Under the pieces are notes generated by a model. It had not been told where the DNA came from and searched no databases. It saw nothing but the letters and a program-made list of their open reading frames with translations. A program made the position numbers and the translations under genes. A stretch of 64,000 nucleotides of DNA from Paraburkholderia sp. LEh10 (lineage in GTDB: Bacteria; Pseudomonadota; Gammaproteobacteria; Burkholderiales; Burkholderiaceae). The stretch's first letter is position 1; each line of letters starts with the position of its first letter. The DNA lies in NCBI RefSeq assembly GCF_017814945.1, contig NZ_JAGIPX010000008.1:1-64000 (forward strand). Direction: 5' to 3'. Shown here piece by piece: positions 34,763-44,047 of the stretch.

Positions 34763-36685
34763 TCATGACGACTTGCGCACACGCAGATACCAGTCGCACA
34801 AGAGCCGCACCTGCTTCGGCGTATAGCCCTTGGTAACCATGCGGTTGACGAAGTCTTCGTGCTTGCGCTGTTCCTCCGCCGACCCTTTCGCATTGAACGA
34901 AATAACGGGCAGAAGTTCTTCCGTATTCGAGAACATTTTCTTTTCGATCACGACGCGCAGCTTTTCATAGCTGATCCACGCGGGGTTCTTGCCCCCGTTC
35001 GCGGCGCGCGCGCGCAACACGAAATTCACGATCTCGTTGCGGAAGTCCTTCGGGTTGCTGATGCCGGCAGGCTTCTCGATCTTCTCCAGCTCGGCGTTCA
35101 GGGCCGCACGGTCGAAGCTCTCGCCCGTGTCGTGGTCGCGGAACTCCTGGTCCTGAATCCAGAAGTCGGCGTACGTCACATAGCGATCGAAAATGTTCTG
35201 CCCATACTCGGAATACGACTCCAGATACGCGGTCTGAATCTCCTTGCCGATGAACTCCGCATAACGGGACGCGAGCACGTCCTTGATGAACGACAGATAC
35301 TTCTGCTCGGTTTCCGGCGGGAACTGCTCGCGCTCGATCTGCTGTTCGAGCACATACATCAGGTGCACCGGGTTCGCGGCGACTTCCGTCGTGTCGAAGT
35401 TGAACACGCGCGACAGGATCTTGAACGCGAAGCGCGTCGAGACGCCCGTCATCCCTTCGTCGACGCCGGCGAAATCGCGATACTCCTGATACGACTTCGC
35501 CTTTGGATCGGTGTCTTTCAGGTTCTCGCCGTCATACACCTGCATCTTCGAGAAGAGGCTCGAATTCTCGGGTTCCTGCAGGCGCGTGAGCACCGACATC
35601 TGCGCCATCATCTTCAGCGTGCCGGGCGCGCAGACGGCGTTGGACAGCGACGAATTGCGCAGCAGCTTCTCGTAGATCTTCATCTCTTCCGAGTAGCGCA
35701 GGCAGTACGGCACCTTCACGACGAAGATACGGTCGAGCAGTGCCTCGTTGTTGCGGTTGTTGCGGAACGCCTTCCATTCGGACTCGTTCGAGTGCGCGAG
35801 GATGATGCCGTCGAACGGAATCGCGCCGAAGCCTTCCGTACCCTTGAAGTTGCCTTCCTGGGTCGCCGTGAGCAGCGGGTGCAGCACCTTGATCGGCGCC
35901 TTGAACATTTCGACGAACTCGAGCAGGCCCTGGTTCGCGAGGCACAGGCCGCCGGAATAGCTATAAGCATCCGCGTCGTCCTGCGCATACTGTTCCAGTT
36001 TGCGGATATCGACCTTGCCGACGAGCGACGAAATATCCTGATTGTTTTCGTCACCAGGCTCCGTCTTCGCGATGCCGATCTGCCGCAGGATGGACGGATA
36101 GCGGCGCACCACGCGGAACTTGCGGATATCGCCGTTGTATTCGTGCAGGCGCTTGACCGCCCACGGGCTCAGAATGCTTTTCAGGTAGCGGCGCGGTATG
36201 CCGTATTGCTCTTCGAGGATGGGACCGTCTTCGTCGTAATCGAACAGGCCCAGCGGCGATTCGTTGACGGGCGAACCCTTGATCGAATAAAACGGCACGC
36301 GTTCCATCAGCTGCTTGAGCCGCTCGGCGATCGACGACTTGCCGCCGCCCACCGGGCCCAACAGATAGAGAATCTGCTTCTTTTCTTCGAGCCCTTGGGC
36401 AGCGTGCCTGAAGTAGGCGACCACCTGCTCGATCACGTCTTCCATTCCGTAGAACTCACGGAACGCGGGGTATACCTTGATCACCTTGTTCGCGAAGATA
36501 CGCGACAGGCGCGGATCGTTGCGAGTGTCGATCTGTTCCGGTTCCCCGATTGCCGTCAACATGCGTTCGCCGGCCGTGGCGTACGCGGCGGGATTGTCTT
36601 TGCAGAGCGCGAGATACTCCTCGAGTGAGAATTCCTCCTCTCGTGTTTTCTCGAAGCGGGTCGCGAAACTGCTGTAGATATCCAT
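34763..36685 (-). CDS. prkA: PrkA serine protein kinase (YeaG)
   Basis: 640 residues, the standard length. The N-terminal AAA domain shows VIEQVVAYFRHAAQGLEEKK and the Walker A loop LLGPVGGGKSSIAERLKQLM. The C-terminal PrkA domain contains YPAFREFYGMEDV-distal elements such as PFDGIILAHSNESEWKAFRN and VSTRFAFKILSRVFNFDTTE. In E. coli YeaG/YeaH respond to nitrogen starvation and oxidative or stationary stress. It is the first gene of prkA-yeaH-spoVR, preceded by GAGGTAGC. The 870-base gene-free upstream region, AT-rich close to the start, must hold the promoter. Confidence 0.95.
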   Translation of the reverse strand: MDIYSSFATRFEKTREEEFSLEEYLALCKDNPAAYATAGERMLTAIGEPEQIDTRNDPRLSRIFANKVIKVYPAFREFYGMEDVIEQVVAYFRHAAQGLEEKKQILYLLGPVGGGKSSIAERLKQLMERVPFYSIKGSPVNESPLGLFDYDEDGPILEEQYGIPRRYLKSILSPWAVKRLHEYNGDIRKFRVVRRYPSILRQIGIAKTEPGDENNQDISSLVGKVDIRKLEQYAQDDADAYSYSGGLCLANQGLLEFVEMFKAPIKVLHPLLTATQEGNFKGTEGFGAIPFDGIILAHSNESEWKAFRNNRNNEALLDRIFVVKVPYCLRYSEEMKIYEKLLRNSSLSNAVCAPGTLKMMAQMSVLTRLQEPENSSLFSKMQVYDGENLKDTDPKAKSYQEYRDFAGVDEGMTGVSTRFAFKILSRVFNFDTTEVAANPVHLMYVLEQQIEREQFPPETEQKYLSFIKDVLASRYAEFIGKEIQTAYLESYSEYGQNIFDRYVTYADFWIQDQEFRDHDTGESFDRAALNAELEKIEKPAGISNPKDFRNEIVNFVLRARAANGGKNPAWISYEKLRVVIEKKMFSNTEELLPVISFNAKGSAEEQRKHEDFVNRMVTKGYTPKQVRLLCDWYLRVRKSS

Positions 36686-37557
36686 GCTACCTCCTCGCCG
36701 AAGTCTGGGACGATGTCGTGCGCGGCGCGCTATCAGGAAACGACATCGCTCGAATTCATCCTAAACCCTTTTAAATTTTTTTTCACGAACTACGTTGTGA
36801 AAATCGCGCCACAGCTAGCTCCCGCCAACCCTCGCTTGATGACGCAAATTCGGTCACCTACAATCATTTGCCCACACCGTGCTAGAAGCATGCCGAACTG
36901 CTGCATCGCATCTTGCGTTCCTTCCCCACGCCGCACGCTTCATCCCATACGCGTGACCCCATACGCGGGACATCACGCAGCCCATGCATTTTTTGCGCAC
37001 AGTCGCAAAGGACCCGTGCAGCACGCTGTCTGCCTGCACACATCATTTCCGCACATTACTTCGTCTTGCGCGCGTCTGCAGTGCATGTGACATCGGCTTC
37101 GACGCTGCGTGCGCACGACAACGTTTTCGCTGCCAGCCCTTTCTGCCATAACGCACGTATCCGTGCTTGCGACGACAGGTCCGCCACTGTGTTACATGTT
37201 TTCGCATGTGCGCTTGCGCGCATTTCCTGCTGTTCGTCAGCATGCGTGTCAATTCGTTCAACGGGCGCGCAATCGCATGTACAGACCCGCTTTCGGCGCA
37301 TGCGCGCTACGTGGCGGCTGCGCGATATCCGTGATGCGGACAAGGCGGGCATGCACGTGCCCTATGTCTATATGACGACGTGCGAGGCTTGCGTCTGAAT
37401 AAGGAGATGTAGCCGGGTGATTGCCCTCGCCGCCGTTACGGAGGGTGGGCGCTATCGCGGACGGATAGGGGGCACGAATGCGCGCATGCAGCGGCAAGGA
37501 GCCGCCGCTGCCGCGCATGGTTCGATGATGCTGGATGATGCCAGCTGGCTTACTGGT
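36686..37557. other. Gene-free region upstream of prkA
   Basis: About 870 bases without a supportable gene. The prkA-proximal part has an AT-rich block (TTTTAAATTTTTTTTCACG at 36770-36788), a natural place for a promoter. Beyond it the DNA is unusual: rich in GCA/TGC words and CGCAT motifs, with long open frames on both strands that encode Cys/His/Arg-rich nonsense. I see no repeat of significance. Confidence 0.5.
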
Positions 37558-38319
37558 TTACGTCAATTCGACTTCGACTTCGCCCAGACCGTCGATATGG
37601 CCGTACACACGCCCCGGCCCCTCGACGCGATGCGCGCCGACATAGGAGCCCGTGGTGATGGTCCAGTCGGAGTCGATCGTGATACCCATGGCCGCGCAAT
37701 GGTTGACGAACCACACGAGCAGTTCGCGCGGATCGCCGGCGGGATTGCCTGGCGACTCCGGCACGAGCGATTTGCCGTCGAAAGCCAGTTCGAGTTCGGG
37801 GGCAACGAAATCGAACGAACGCGCGAGCGGCGCATAGGGCAGCGCATGCCCCGTCACGAGCGCGCCATTGTTCTGCGCGTCGGCGAGTTGCGCGAGGGGC
37901 GCGACGTTCGGCCATTCGGCAAAGCGGCTGTCGACGATCTCGATGGCGGGCAGCACTGAACCGACGCGCGAGAGCACTTCGTCGCGCGCATAGGCTTGCC
38001 CTTGCGGCTCGATGGGTTCGGCGAAACGGAACGCGACTTCGAGCTCCAGCAGCACGCGGAAAAACGAACCGTGTTCGAGCCGCGCCGGCGACGCAACCGT
38101 CAATGCAGCGGGAATCGGCGCGCCGGATACCAGGCCGCCAGGAGCTTTGGCACCGATTTTCCATCCGCCCGTGCCGCCGCCGAGCCCTGCAATGACCGCC
38201 TGCTGGATCGCATAGGCCGTGGCGGCGTCGGGGGGAAGCGAATCGAGCGGCAGCGAGCCGATGGCGCGGTGCTGGCGGCGCGCCTGCACGAGGTGTTGCG
38301 CGAGGTCGTGATCCGTCAT
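37558..38319 (-). CDS. 2-keto-4-pentenoate hydratase family protein
   Basis: 253-residue member of the MhpD/TesE hydratase branch of the fumarylacetoacetate hydrolase superfamily. Typical elements: AYAIQQAVIAGLGGGTGGWK, GAPIPAALTVASPARLEHGS, the metal-binding Glu motif LLELEVAFRFAEPI, and SVLPAIEIVDSRFAEW followed by VTGHALPYAPL. These enzymes add water to a 2-hydroxydienoate in meta-cleavage pathways, or decarboxylate an oxalocrotonate. AAGAG seven bases upstream favours the start at 38319; an ATG five codons earlier is possible. No meta-cleavage partners are adjacent, so the pathway is open. Confidence 0.85.
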   Translation of the reverse strand: MTDHDLAQHLVQARRQHRAIGSLPLDSLPPDAATAYAIQQAVIAGLGGGTGGWKIGAKAPGGLVSGAPIPAALTVASPARLEHGSFFRVLLELEVAFRFAEPIEPQGQAYARDEVLSRVGSVLPAIEIVDSRFAEWPNVAPLAQLADAQNNGALVTGHALPYAPLARSFDFVAPELELAFDGKSLVPESPGNPAGDPRELLVWFVNHCAAMGITIDSDWTITTGSYVGAHRVEGPGRVYGHIDGLGEVEVELT

Positions 38320-38549
38320 GTCGTTACTCTTCATGGCTGTCGTGGCTGTTGGTCTGGCGCGGGGCGGATGCAACCAGGTGGCGTCGCGGCTGCGGCAGGC
38401 GAAGGCTGCGCAACATGCATGCGCGCGACCCTCCCTTCATACGGATCAAGCGTGCGCTGATGCGGTATGGGTGTTGCAGCACGCTTGCAACCGCGTTCGT
38501 CAATGTACCGGAACAATGGCGCGCTGGGTCGCCTCACCCCGCGGAAAAT

Positions 38550-38583
38550 AAAAAGACGACTGCGCCTCGCGGCCAGCCGTCTT
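38550..38583 (-). terminator. Terminator of chemoreceptor gene
   Basis: On the minus strand AAGACG-CTG...CAG-CGTCTT arms are followed by a T run (complement of AATAAAAAG). It lies about 100 bases after the chemoreceptor stop. Confidence 0.75.
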
Positions 38584-38681
38584 CATCTCGATTTAGCTGA
38601 ATGTCTCAGCGCGCGCCGACACTGCGCCGTGTTGCCGTCGCGTCGCTCACCGACGCGCAGCGCAAGCCCGCTTTTGGTGCG

Positions 38682-40445
38682 TCAGAACGTCTCCCAATCG
38701 GCATCCGACGGCGCGGCTGCTTTCTGCGGCGCGGCCGGGCGCGCGGGCGCCTGAGTAACGGCGGGAGCGGCGGGCGCGGCGGGCGCCGGCGCGGACACGG
38801 ACGGCGCGGCTGCGGGGGGCGCGACCTTGCGCGGGGCCGCCTTCGCTGGCGCTACATGGCTCATCGCGCGCGCGGCCGGCATCGCGGCAGCGGAAGCACC
38901 ACCCGAGTCGTCGAGCTGGAACACGGACACGGTCGTGCGCAGCCTGGCCGCCTGCTCCTCGAGCGACGACGCGGCCGCCGCGGCTTCCTCGACGAGCGCC
39001 GCGTTCTGCTGCGTGACCTCGTCCATCTGCGTGACGGCGCGCGCGACCTGGTCGATGCCGCTGCTCTGCTCTTCCGAAGCCGCCGCGATTTCGCCCATGA
39101 TGTCCGTCACGCGCTGCACTGCACCGATGATTTCGCTCATCGTGCGGCCCGCTTCGTCGACGAGGGCCGACCCCGTCTGCACGCGCTCGACAGACGTGTC
39201 GATCAGTTCCTTGATTTCCTTCGCCGCCGCCGACGAACGCTGCGCGAGACTGCGCACTTCGCCCGCGACGACCGCGAAGCCGCGGCCTTCCTCGCCCGCG
39301 CGCGCCGCTTCGACGGCCGCGTTCAGCGCAAGGATGTTGGTCTGGAACGCAATGCCTTCGATGATCGCGATGATGTCCGCGATCCTCGCCGAACTCTGGT
39401 TGATATCGCCCATCGTGCCGACCACCTGGCCGACCACGGCACTGCCCTTGCTGGCGATTTCCGACGCATTCGCCGCTAGCGCGCTCGCCTGGCGGGCGTT
39501 GTCGGCGTTCTGCTTTACGGTGCCCGTGAGCTGATCCATGCTCGATGCCGTTTCCTGCAGCGCGGACGCCTGCTGTTCCGTGCGCGACGACAGATCGATA
39601 TTGCCCGCCGCGATCTGGCGCGTGGCCGTCGCGATCGACTCGCTGCCTGCGCGCACCGCGCGCACGGTGTCGGTCAGGCTGCGCTGCATCCTGCCGATGC
39701 CGTCGATCAGTTGACCCATTTCGTCGCGCGAGGCCGCGACGACCGGCCGGCGCAGATCGCCCGCGGAAATCGCGTCGAAGTGGCCGAGCGCGTCCGCGAG
39801 CGGCCGGGCAATCGCCTTGCGCAGCGTGAAGTACGAGAACAGCGCGGCGAGCACGCCCGCGACCAGGGCGACGAACGTGATCACGCGGAACGTCGAATAG
39901 CTCGATTGCGCATTGTCGAAGCCCGTCTTCGCGGCGTCGAACTGGTATTTGCGCAGCGTGTCGTCGGCTGTCGACAGTTCGTTGTAGGCCGCCTGCAGAC
40001 GCTTTGTGCCGTCGACGATGTTCGGTTGATCGTTTGCGCTAACGGTTGCGTAAAACGCCTCCATTGCCTGATGCAGGGTTTCGCGCTTGGCCGACACGTC
40101 CTGTGCGAGACGGTCCTCGTCGCTTTCGCGCGGCAACGCGAGATAGCGCTTCCACCATTCGTCCGAGATCGCGCGCATCGAACGGGCGCGCTCCAGCGTG
40201 GCGGGCACTTCGGGCGTGCCGATCTGGAATGCGGCGCGATCCAGCGCGAGGCGCTCGCGGGCAGCGTACATCTCAGCATTGCCGATATCGACGGCGCCCG
40301 GCATCTGGTTGGTGTACATGTCCTGCACGGAATCGTTCGAGCGGCCCAGGCCAAATAGCCCGAGCAGTCCGATCGCGATCAGCAGCGCGGCCAGAAAAGC
40401 CATCGTCAGGCCGATTCGAGCCTTGATGGTGATCCCCTTGTTCAT
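38682..40445 (-). CDS. Methyl-accepting chemotaxis protein with WETF tail
   Basis: 587-residue Tar-type chemoreceptor. TM1 is at residues about 9-31 (LTMAFLAALLIAIGLLGLFG). A helical-bundle periplasmic sensor runs to about residue 185. TM2 is VITFVALVAGVLAALFSYFT, followed by HAMP and the cytoplasmic coiled coil. The signalling hairpin has FQTNILALNAAVEAARAGE and GRGFAVVAGEVRSLAQRSS, and methylation-helix segments flank it. The C-terminus is an Ala/Pro linker ending in DWETF, the pentapeptide tether that docks CheR/CheB in E. coli Tar and Tsr. The start at 40445 is the Met before the TM1 charge cluster. The ligand is unknown. Confidence 0.92.
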   Translation of the reverse strand: MNKGITIKARIGLTMAFLAALLIAIGLLGLFGLGRSNDSVQDMYTNQMPGAVDIGNAEMYAARERLALDRAAFQIGTPEVPATLERARSMRAISDEWWKRYLALPRESDEDRLAQDVSAKRETLHQAMEAFYATVSANDQPNIVDGTKRLQAAYNELSTADDTLRKYQFDAAKTGFDNAQSSYSTFRVITFVALVAGVLAALFSYFTLRKAIARPLADALGHFDAISAGDLRRPVVAASRDEMGQLIDGIGRMQRSLTDTVRAVRAGSESIATATRQIAAGNIDLSSRTEQQASALQETASSMDQLTGTVKQNADNARQASALAANASEIASKGSAVVGQVVGTMGDINQSSARIADIIAIIEGIAFQTNILALNAAVEAARAGEEGRGFAVVAGEVRSLAQRSSAAAKEIKELIDTSVERVQTGSALVDEAGRTMSEIIGAVQRVTDIMGEIAAASEEQSSGIDQVARAVTQMDEVTQQNAALVEEAAAAASSLEEQAARLRTTVSVFQLDDSGGASAAAMPAARAMSHVAPAKAAPRKVAPPAAAPSVSAPAPAAPAAPAVTQAPARPAAPQKAAAPSDADWETF

Positions 40446-40746
40446 GCTTCTTCCTGTGACGTGTCGATGAATGGCGCGTCGTCGTCGCAACGCGCTTCGT
40501 GTGCGGCGGCTCGCGTGGCGCCTGATCTTCGTCATGACGCTCCGGCCGCAGCTTGGCCAGCGCTTTGGTCAGCGCTTTGGCCTGTTTACGGCAGTCGGGC
40601 GGAAGAACTTGAAGCTTCTATAAAGACTGAGGAAAGAAGCGAAAGAGATGGGTAAGTATTACAAACAGCAAACGGCTTGCGAACAACATGTCCCGGCGGC
40701 GGCACGCGGGCCGTCGTGCGGCCGCGTGCCGTCCGTCGAGGCTGGT
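40446..40746. other. Intergenic with GC-rich stem-loop after rbsK
   Basis: CGGCACGCGG (40700-40709) pairs with CCGCGTGCCG (40722-40731), a 10-bp stem with further GCC/GGC pairs inside. It lies just after rbsK and lacks a clear T run, so it may be a weak or Rho-assisted terminator. The chemoreceptor promoter should also be in this interval. Confidence 0.4.
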
Positions 40747-41676
40747 TCACGGCGTGTCGACCTGCGCGCGGGTCGGGATGGACGGCTGTGCGCCCGCGCA
40801 CGTCACCGAAATCGACGCGGCGCGCTGTGCGAAGCGGATCGCTTCCGTGACGTTCGCGCCCCGCGCGAGTTGCGCCGCAAAGCCACCGATGAAGGTATCG
40901 CCCGCCGCTGTCGTATCGACGGCTTTCACGCGCGGGGCATCGAAATGCAGTGGATCGTCGTCGCCGAGCGCGGCGACGACGCCCTGCGCGCCGATCGTCA
41001 CGATCACGTTGCGCGCGCCCGCCCGGCGCAGTGCGCTGGCCGCGGCCAGCGCCTGTTCGGGCGACGACACGGGCAGCCCCGTGAGCATCGCCGCTTCGAG
41101 TTCGTTCGGGATCAGGTAGTCGATCAGCGCGAGCCAGCCATCGGGCAGCGGGCCGGTCGCGGGCGCCGGGTTCAGGATGACCGTCTTGCCGAGCCGGTGT
41201 GCGGCGGCGAGCGCGGCATGCACGGCGGCGGGCGGCGTCTCGAGCTGGCAGATCACGACTTGCGCGCCCGCCAGCGCCGCTTCGTGGCGCGCGAGCGTTT
41301 CGGGCGTCACTTCGCCGTTGCTGCCCGCAATGATGACGATCGAGTTCTGGCTGCCATCATCGACGATGATGAGCGCGACGCCCGTCGGCGCCGTCGCGCT
41401 GGTTTCGAGCGCCGTGCAGTCGATGCCTTCCGCTTCGAGGCCCGCGCGCAACTGCGCGCCGTTCGCGTCGGCGCCGACGCAGCCGAGCATCGCGACCTGC
41501 GCGCCGAGGCGCGCGGCGGCGACGGCCTGATTGCCGCCCTTGCCGCCCGCGACCTGCGCGAACGCATGGCCCGCGAGCGTCTCGCCCGGCTGCGGCATGC
41601 GCGGTGCGCGCGCGACGAGATCCATGTTCAGGCTGCCGACCACGGTTACGTGTCCGCGCGCTTCGTTGGTTGCCAC
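40747..41676 (-). CDS. rbsK: Ribokinase
   Basis: PfkB-family kinase of 309 residues, exactly the length of E. coli RbsK, that phosphorylates ribose at O5. A GTG start at 41676 follows AAGGAG six bases upstream. Substrate-binding NMDLVARAPRMPQPGET is at the N-terminus, the conserved GGKGGNQAVAAARLGA at about 43-58, LNPAPATGPLPDG in the middle, and the catalytic anion hole with base DTTAAGDTFIGGFAAQLARG near the C-terminus. It is the last gene of the rbs operon and follows rbsR by 134 bases. Confidence 0.93.
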   Translation of the reverse strand: MATNEARGHVTVVGSLNMDLVARAPRMPQPGETLAGHAFAQVAGGKGGNQAVAAARLGAQVAMLGCVGADANGAQLRAGLEAEGIDCTALETSATAPTGVALIIVDDGSQNSIVIIAGSNGEVTPETLARHEAALAGAQVVICQLETPPAAVHAALAAAHRLGKTVILNPAPATGPLPDGWLALIDYLIPNELEAAMLTGLPVSSPEQALAAASALRRAGARNVIVTIGAQGVVAALGDDDPLHFDAPRVKAVDTTAAGDTFIGGFAAQLARGANVTEAIRFAQRAASISVTCAGAQPSIPTRAQVDTP

Positions 41677-41810
41677 TGCTGACTCCTTCCCGTTCCATAC
41701 AACCTTGCCGCTCCGAGGCGGCGCTTGAGCGCATCGCCCTCGTCCCAGGCAAGATAATCGCCCTTCACGTTCTGATGACCTGCCCGTGCTTCGCCTCCCG
41801 CACGCGTGAA

Positions 41811-42842
41811 TCACGCCGCCTGGACGTTGCGGCGCGCGCCCGCGAACGCAGCCGTCGATTCGCGCAAGATCAGGCGCGGCGCGATCACGCGGCGCCGGAA
41901 CACGGCGTCCGTCGATGTGCCGTTGATCCGCTCGATCAGCGTCTGCGCCGCCATCTCGCCGAGCGCGCGCACCGACTGGCCAACCGTCGAGAGCGCCGGA
42001 TAGGTGAAGCGCCCAAGCTCGATATCATCGAAGCCGATGATCGAGCAGTCCTGCGGCACCCGTATGCCGCGCTCGGCCGCCGCGCGCAGCGCGCCGATGC
42101 CCATCATGTCGTTGCCCGCGAAGATCGCCGTCGGCTGCACCGTGTCGAACAGCTCGGCCGCCGCGCGATATCCGCCGCTGCCCGAGAAGTCGCTTTCGAC
42201 GATGCCGTTCGGCGCGATCTCGATGCCGCGCTCGGCCATCGCGCGGATGAAGCCGTGCACGCGCATCGCGCTGACGGCCGTTTCGATCGGGCCCGTGATG
42301 CAGCCGATTTTCGAGTGCCCGAGTTGCAGCAGATGGCGCGTGGCCAGATACGCGCCCTTCTCGTGGTCGATCTGCACGAGATCGGCGGACACGCCTTCGA
42401 TGTTGCGATCGACGATCACGAGCGGCTCGCGCGAATCGGCGAGTGTCTGCGCGAGCGTTGCGTCATCGCCCGCCGACGCGACGATCAGCCCGTCGATGCG
42501 CTTTTCCTGCAGCACGCGCAGGTAGTTGCGCTGCTTCGCCGGGTCGTCGTCCGAGTTGCAGAAGAACACGCAGTAGCCATTGCGCGCGCAACCGTCCTCG
42601 ATGCCGCGCGCCAACTCCGCGAAGTACGGATTCGTGCTGTTCGGCACGACCAGTCCGATCGTCGCCGTCGAACGCGCCTTCAGCGACCGCGCGACGGCCG
42701 ACGGCACATAGTTGAGCTGGCGGATCGCCAGTTCGACCTTCGAGCGCACGTCCGCCGACACCGGCCGCGTGTTGTTCACGACATGCGACACCGTCGTGAA
42801 CGACACACCGGCTACGGCCGCCACATCCTTGATCGTCGCCAT
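41811..42842 (-). CDS. rbsR: LacI-family ribose repressor
   Basis: 343 residues. The start at 42842 places the helix-turn-helix at the very N-terminus (MATIKDVAAVAGVSFTTVSH, then VVNNTRPVSADVRSKVELAI), as is usual in this family. The hinge helix contains YVPSAVARSLKA. The effector domain resembles periplasmic sugar-binding proteins, with IGLVVPNSTNPYFAELARGI and GNDMMGIGALRAAAERGIRV. Location between rbsC and rbsK makes ribose the likely inducer. A LacI-type palindrome upstream of rbsB is the probable operator. Confidence 0.88.
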   Translation of the reverse strand: MATIKDVAAVAGVSFTTVSHVVNNTRPVSADVRSKVELAIRQLNYVPSAVARSLKARSTATIGLVVPNSTNPYFAELARGIEDGCARNGYCVFFCNSDDDPAKQRNYLRVLQEKRIDGLIVASAGDDATLAQTLADSREPLVIVDRNIEGVSADLVQIDHEKGAYLATRHLLQLGHSKIGCITGPIETAVSAMRVHGFIRAMAERGIEIAPNGIVESDFSGSGGYRAAAELFDTVQPTAIFAGNDMMGIGALRAAAERGIRVPQDCSIIGFDDIELGRFTYPALSTVGQSVRALGEMAAQTLIERINGTSTDAVFRRRVIAPRLILRESTAAFAGARRNVQAA

Positions 42843-42964
42843 AAGCTGATACCCCCTGCCTGTTTTTTTACTGCTGGCCAATGCAGCTCATGCTGCATCC
42901 GCGGTTCTCTCGTTAGTTCTTCCCGGGCCGCCGCCGTCCCGCGCCACGGCGGCCAGCCCATCGC

Positions 42965-44047
42965 TCAACTGCGCTTACGCCTGCTGCGGTACGTATCCAA
43001 CACGACGGCGACCACGATCACGGCGCCCGTGATGATGCGCTTGGTCGGCTCGTTCGCGCCGATCTGCGCGAGGCCCGCCGCGAGCACCGAAATGATCAAC
43101 ACGCCGAAGAACGTGCTGATGACGGAGCCGCGCCCGCCCATCAGGCTCGTGCCGCCGATCACCACGGCCGCGATCACCTGCAGCTCCAGACCGACGCCCG
43201 CATTCGGATCGGCCGCTTCCAGACGCGAGATCTGAAAGAGGGCCGCAAGCCCCGACAGCGCGCCCATCAGCGCGAACACGATCACCTTGTACGGCTTCGG
43301 GTTCACGCCCGCGAGCCGCACCGCTTCCTCGTTCGTGCCGATGCCGACCAGATAGCGGCCGAACACCGTGCGCGTGAGCACCAGTTGCGCGACGATCATC
43401 ACGGCCACCGCGATCAGGAACGCCGGCGAGATGCCGACGGCGATCGGGTTGGACAGGAAGTCGAACGCGTCGCCGATATAGGCGGTGCGGGAGTTCGTCA
43501 TCTGGTACGCGAGGCCGCGCGCCGCTTCCAGCACGCCGAGCGATACGATGAACGACGGAATCCTCCAGCCCACCGTCACCGCGCCCGTAATGGTGCCCGT
43601 CAGCGCCGCCCCGGCAAGACCCAGCGCGGCGGCCGCTATCGGCCCGAGCTGCCACTTCAGCGCCGCGACGCTCACGATCGACGCGCCGAGCGCCAGCACC
43701 GAGCCGACCGACAGGTCGATGCCCGCGATGATCAGCACGAATGTCATCCCCACCGACATCACGACGAGATCGGGAATCTGGTTCGCGATCGTGATGAACG
43801 TGTCGTACGTCAGGAAGTGCGAGCTCAGCACCGAAAACAGCGCGATCATCGCGACCAGCGCGCCCGCGAGGCCGAGGTAGTTCGAAAAGCCCAGACGCGT
43901 GCCCGTCGGCTTGCCGCTCGCAAGCGGCGCCGACGGATCGGCTGACGGACCGGCTGGCTGAGCGGCTGACTGAGCCGCCGCCGCACTGCTGCCCGCGGCC
44001 GTCGAGTCCTTGTCCGTGACTGTGCGGTTGACCCGTTGGTTGCTCAT
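42965..44047 (-). CDS. rbsC: Ribose ABC transporter permease
   Basis: 360-residue inner-membrane permease of the BPD_transp_2 family. A ~45-residue Ala/Ser/Pro-rich N-terminal cytoplasmic extension precedes the first of about eight to ten spans. Characteristic segments are MSVGMTFVLIIAGIDLSVGS, PSFIVSLGVLEAARGLAYQM, GIGTNEEAVRLAGVNPKPYK (the loop that contacts the ATPase) and IAAVVIGGTSLMGGRGSVIS. Its ATG overlaps the rbsA stop by four bases, so the two are translationally coupled. Confidence 0.93.
   Translation of the reverse strand: MSNQRVNRTVTDKDSTAAGSSAAAAQSAAQPAGPSADPSAPLASGKPTGTRLGFSNYLGLAGALVAMIALFSVLSSHFLTYDTFITIANQIPDLVVMSVGMTFVLIIAGIDLSVGSVLALGASIVSVAALKWQLGPIAAAALGLAGAALTGTITGAVTVGWRIPSFIVSLGVLEAARGLAYQMTNSRTAYIGDAFDFLSNPIAVGISPAFLIAVAVMIVAQLVLTRTVFGRYLVGIGTNEEAVRLAGVNPKPYKVIVFALMGALSGLAALFQISRLEAADPNAGVGLELQVIAAVVIGGTSLMGGRGSVISTFFGVLIISVLAAGLAQIGANEPTKRIITGAVIVVAVVLDTYRSRRKRS

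Noticed and set aside
36913..37398. 161-codon open frame upstream of prkA
   Set aside because: Cys/His/Arg-rich with no start signal or fold-like segment; all frames in this area are similarly open.
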